From Propionivibrio sp. (lineage in GTDB: Bacteria; Pseudomonadota; Gammaproteobacteria; Burkholderiales; Rhodocyclaceae): a stretch of DNA of 8,397 nucleotides. Where the stretch lies: assembly GCA_003249625.1 (NCBI GenBank), contig QKII01000102.1, positions 1-8,397 on the forward strand, read 5' to 3'. The notes beneath the pieces were generated by a model. It ran no database searches. It saw only the letters and a list, made by a program, of their open reading frames with translations, and was not told where the DNA came from. The stretch's first letter is position 1. Each line of letters begins with the position of its first letter. Shown piece by piece: positions 6,668-8,397 of this stretch. A program made the translations under genes and the position numbers.

Positions 6668-6712
6668 GGTCTGGAAAATTGATCAGCCTCTTCCGGCTGA
6701 TTTCGTCAGACC
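6668..6712 (-). terminator. Hairpin terminator of the carbamoylase operon
   Basis: An inner perfect stem ATCAGCC (6682-6688) / GGCTGAT (6695-6701) with a 6-base loop lies just past the nitrilase stop codon (6706-6708). Read on the minus strand it is followed by CAATTTT, a modest T tract. An outer pair, GGTCTG (6668-6673) with CAGACC (6707-6712), encloses it and includes the stop codon. This looks like a moderate intrinsic terminator separating the hydrolase pair from the AcrR-like gene. Confidence 0.6.
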
Positions 6713-7662
6713 GGTTCTGCCGGCTCCCGTGCACCTTTCGTTTCGACGATCAACCGGTAGTGCTGCGGCTCGCGATGCAGTGCGAAATTGAAGACGTTGT
6801 CCTTGAGTTCCTTGCAGCGATCGAGATCGCACGACGCCGTTGCCAGTTCATCGCCAATCGTGGAGCACATGGCCACGATTTCGCCGGTCGGCGCGATGAT
6901 GCAGCTTTGCCCGAGCAGGTCGCAGTTTTCTTCCTTACCAGCCTTTGCCACGCCGATGACCCACATGCCATTTTGATAGGCCCCCGCCTGCATCGGCAGC
7001 AGATTGTGGAACGCTTGAAGGTGATCATGCTCCGGTGCCTGCGGGTAATGAATCGGCGTGTTGTAACCGATAAAACTCATCTCCACGCCTTGCAGTCCCA
7101 GGACACGATGCGTTTCCGGCCAGCGGCGATCGTTGCAAAGCGCCATACCGAAGATACCCTTGTGCTCAGCCACTTGCATGCGATACGCCGGGAAGCCCAG
7201 GTTGCCGCACTCGAAGTAACGCTTTTCCAGATGCTGGAAAGCACGCCAAGGCTCATTTTCACGATGGCCTGGCAAATGGACTTTGCGGTACTTGCCGATG
7301 ATCTTTCCTTGGGGATCGACCATAATCGCCGTGTTGTAGTGATGCGTTCCGTCGGCCTCCTCGGCGATCTCGGCGTAACCGATATAGAAACCGATCTCGA
7401 GGCGCTTGGCCTCGTCGAACAGGGGTTGCGTTTCCGGTCCCGGCATTTCGCGCTCAAACCAGAAATCGACTTCCGGCTGGGTCGGAAAGTACCAGCGAGG
7501 GAAAAACGTTGTCAGCGCCAGTTCGGGATAGACAACGAAGTTGCATCCGCGCGACTTTGCCTCGCGCATCAGTTCGAGCAGTCGGGCCACCACCTCGCGG
7601 CGGCTCTCGTTGCGTGCAATCGGGCCCAGTTGTGCGGCACCGACGATGATCTTGCGGCTCAT
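6706..7662 (-). CDS. Nitrilase-superfamily N-carbamoyl-D-amino-acid hydrolase
   Basis: This cytoplasmic amidohydrolase probably converts N-carbamoyl-D-amino acids (or a related ureido acid) to the amino acid, CO2 and ammonia. The 318 residues cover the whole carbon-nitrogen hydrolase domain. The catalytic triad is visible: Glu47 in VVYPELALTTFFPRW, Lys127 in GKYRKVHLPGH, and Cys176 in ALCNDRRWPE. Further D-carbamoylase hallmarks are FQHLEKRYFECGNLGFP (142-158), GYNTPIHYPQAPEHDHL, MQAGAYQNGMW, SCIIAPTGEIVA and the C-terminal FNFALHREPQHYRLI. These resemble the Agrobacterium D-carbamoylase closely as recalled. It is about 14 residues longer, ending in a charged tail. An AGGAG site precedes the start. 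The start codon overlaps the stop of the upstream hydrolase by 4 nt (ATGA), indicating translational coupling. Stereospecificity is inferred from family resemblance. Confidence 0.9.
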   Translation of the reverse strand: MSRKIIVGAAQLGPIARNESRREVVARLLELMREAKSRGCNFVVYPELALTTFFPRWYFPTQPEVDFWFEREMPGPETQPLFDEAKRLEIGFYIGYAEIAEEADGTHHYNTAIMVDPQGKIIGKYRKVHLPGHRENEPWRAFQHLEKRYFECGNLGFPAYRMQVAEHKGIFGMALCNDRRWPETHRVLGLQGVEMSFIGYNTPIHYPQAPEHDHLQAFHNLLPMQAGAYQNGMWVIGVAKAGKEENCDLLGQSCIIAPTGEIVAMCSTIGDELATASCDLDRCKELKDNVFNFALHREPQHYRLIVETKGAREPAEPV

Positions 7663-8397
7663 GAAGAAACTCCTGCGGATTGTGTTGCGCCTGCCAATTC
7701 ACATAGAACCGAGAGCAGGACGTTGGCGCCAGCCTCAATCTGGTGAGGATGCGTAAACTCCTCGACGTTATGGCTCACGCCATTGACGCTCGGGACGAAA
7801 ATCATGCCGGCCGGGCAAACGGCAGCCAGCATCTGTGCATCGTGACCGGCACCGCTCGGCAAGCGGCGGGTAGACAACCCCTGCGCTTGAGCATGTCGAT
7901 CGATTAACGCGATCATTTCCGGGTCGAAAGGAACGGGCTCGAATCGCGCCAGACGGCGCGTCGCGATCTGAAGTTTCTCCGCATCACGAAGTGCATCGAG
8001 ATGCTCGCGCAAGCGAGTCTCGGCCAGGCACAACAAATCTTCTGACGTATTGCGCAGATCCACGGTGAGCACCGCGCGATTGGGTACGACATTGATCAGG
8101 TTGGGGAAAAACTCGACGCGTCCGACGGTGGCCAGCTGGCTGCCGCCCATCTCCTCCGCCAGTTCCCGAACGAAAGCCATGATCGAGCCGGCAGCCCAGC
8201 CCGCATCATGCCGTAACGCCATCGGTGTCGTGCCGGCATGATTGGAGACACCTGATATTTCAATTTCACTCCAGGAGATGCCCTGCACGGACTCGACGAC
8301 CCCGATATCCGTTCCCTCGCGATCCAGTACAGGTCCCTGTTCGATATGCAATTCAACATAGGCACGCGGCATCAACGCCGGCATCGGAGCATTTCCG
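7659..8397 (-). CDS. M20-type Zn hydrolase: N-carbamoyl-L-amino-acid hydrolase / beta-ureidopropionase, C-terminal part
   Basis: This is a metal-dependent amidohydrolase of the hydantoinase/carbamoylase (HyuC/AmaB, allantoate amidohydrolase) family, which cleaves the ureido group of N-carbamoyl amino acids or related compounds. The frame is open to the window edge. About 245 residues are visible and, against a usual length near 410, some 165 N-terminal residues with other metal ligands are missing. Counting from the Met at 8384, motifs are ELHIEQGPVLD with metal ligand His13, the dimer-interface SNHAGTTPMALRHD (47-60), LINVVPNRAVLTVDLRN (96-112), GAGHDAQML (178-186), and PSVNGVSHNVEEFTHP with His205. 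The Met at 8384 is unlikely to be the start because the ELHIEQG strand lies mid-protein in this family. It overlaps the nitrilase-type gene by 4 nt. Carbamoyl-L-amino acid, beta-ureidopropionate and allantoate substrates cannot be told apart from this part. Confidence 0.9.
   Translation of the reverse strand, partial: GNAPMPALMPRAYVELHIEQGPVLDREGTDIGVVESVQGISWSEIEISGVSNHAGTTPMALRHDAGWAAGSIMAFVRELAEEMGGSQLATVGRVEFFPNLINVVPNRAVLTVDLRNTSEDLLCLAETRLREHLDALRDAEKLQIATRRLARFEPVPFDPEMIALIDRHAQAQGLSTRRLPSGAGHDAQMLAAVCPAGMIFVPSVNGVSHNVEEFTHPHQIEAGANVLLSVLCELAGATQSAGVSS

Noticed and set aside
6601..7746. Plus-strand open frame of 381 codons starting at the operator, opposite the nitrilase gene
   Set aside because: Its position after the operator is tempting, but the product has no membrane-fusion or pump features. 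The other strand encodes a complete D-carbamoylase with its catalytic triad.

Overview
The window is GC-rich, almost fully coding bacterial chromosome. It most likely comes from a betaproteobacterium, possibly of the Rhodocyclales type. That placement rests on codon usage, overall protein resemblance and housekeeping gene content, and is inference, because no rRNA or other strong taxonomic marker is present. There are nine genes, two of them cut by the window edges. I see no tRNA, rRNA, CRISPR array, insertion sequence or phage gene.

Left part (1-3299): the 3' end of panC (pantothenate synthetase, + strand) converges on a small secreted DUF2314 protein (- strand). A 195-bp divergent intergenic region separates that gene from a two-gene serine biosynthesis operon, serC-serA (+ strand). 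These enzymes catalyse the first two dedicated steps from 3-phosphoglycerate to serine. SerA is the short ACT-domain form of about 390 residues. The operon ends at a textbook intrinsic terminator with a perfect 16-bp-arm inverted repeat and a T run.

Middle part (3300-5878): a secreted right-handed parallel beta-helix protein (+ strand) stands alone behind the terminator. It converges on a - strand gene for an NYN-family nuclease with an OST-HTH/LOTUS domain and a long Pro/Ala/Glu-rich tail carrying Arg/Gly and Lys/Arg patches.

Right part (5879-8397, all - strand): a TetR repressor of the AcrR/TtgR subfamily lies just upstream of the NYN gene. Its promoter region carries a perfect 11-bp-arm palindrome that closely resembles the E. 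coli AcrR operator, but no RND efflux pump gene lies next to it. Further upstream is a translationally coupled pair ending in a hairpin terminator: an M20-type Zn-dependent N-carbamoyl-L-amino-acid hydrolase/beta-ureidopropionase (N-terminus outside the window) and a nitrilase-fold N-carbamoyl-D-amino-acid hydrolase. Together they suggest hydantoin, carbamoyl-amino-acid or pyrimidine-derivative catabolism.

Most of the window is ordinary. The points worth a second look are the AcrR-type operator without a pump, the adjacent AcrR-like/NYN-LOTUS gene pair, and the two unrelated carbamoylases sharing a 4-nt overlap.
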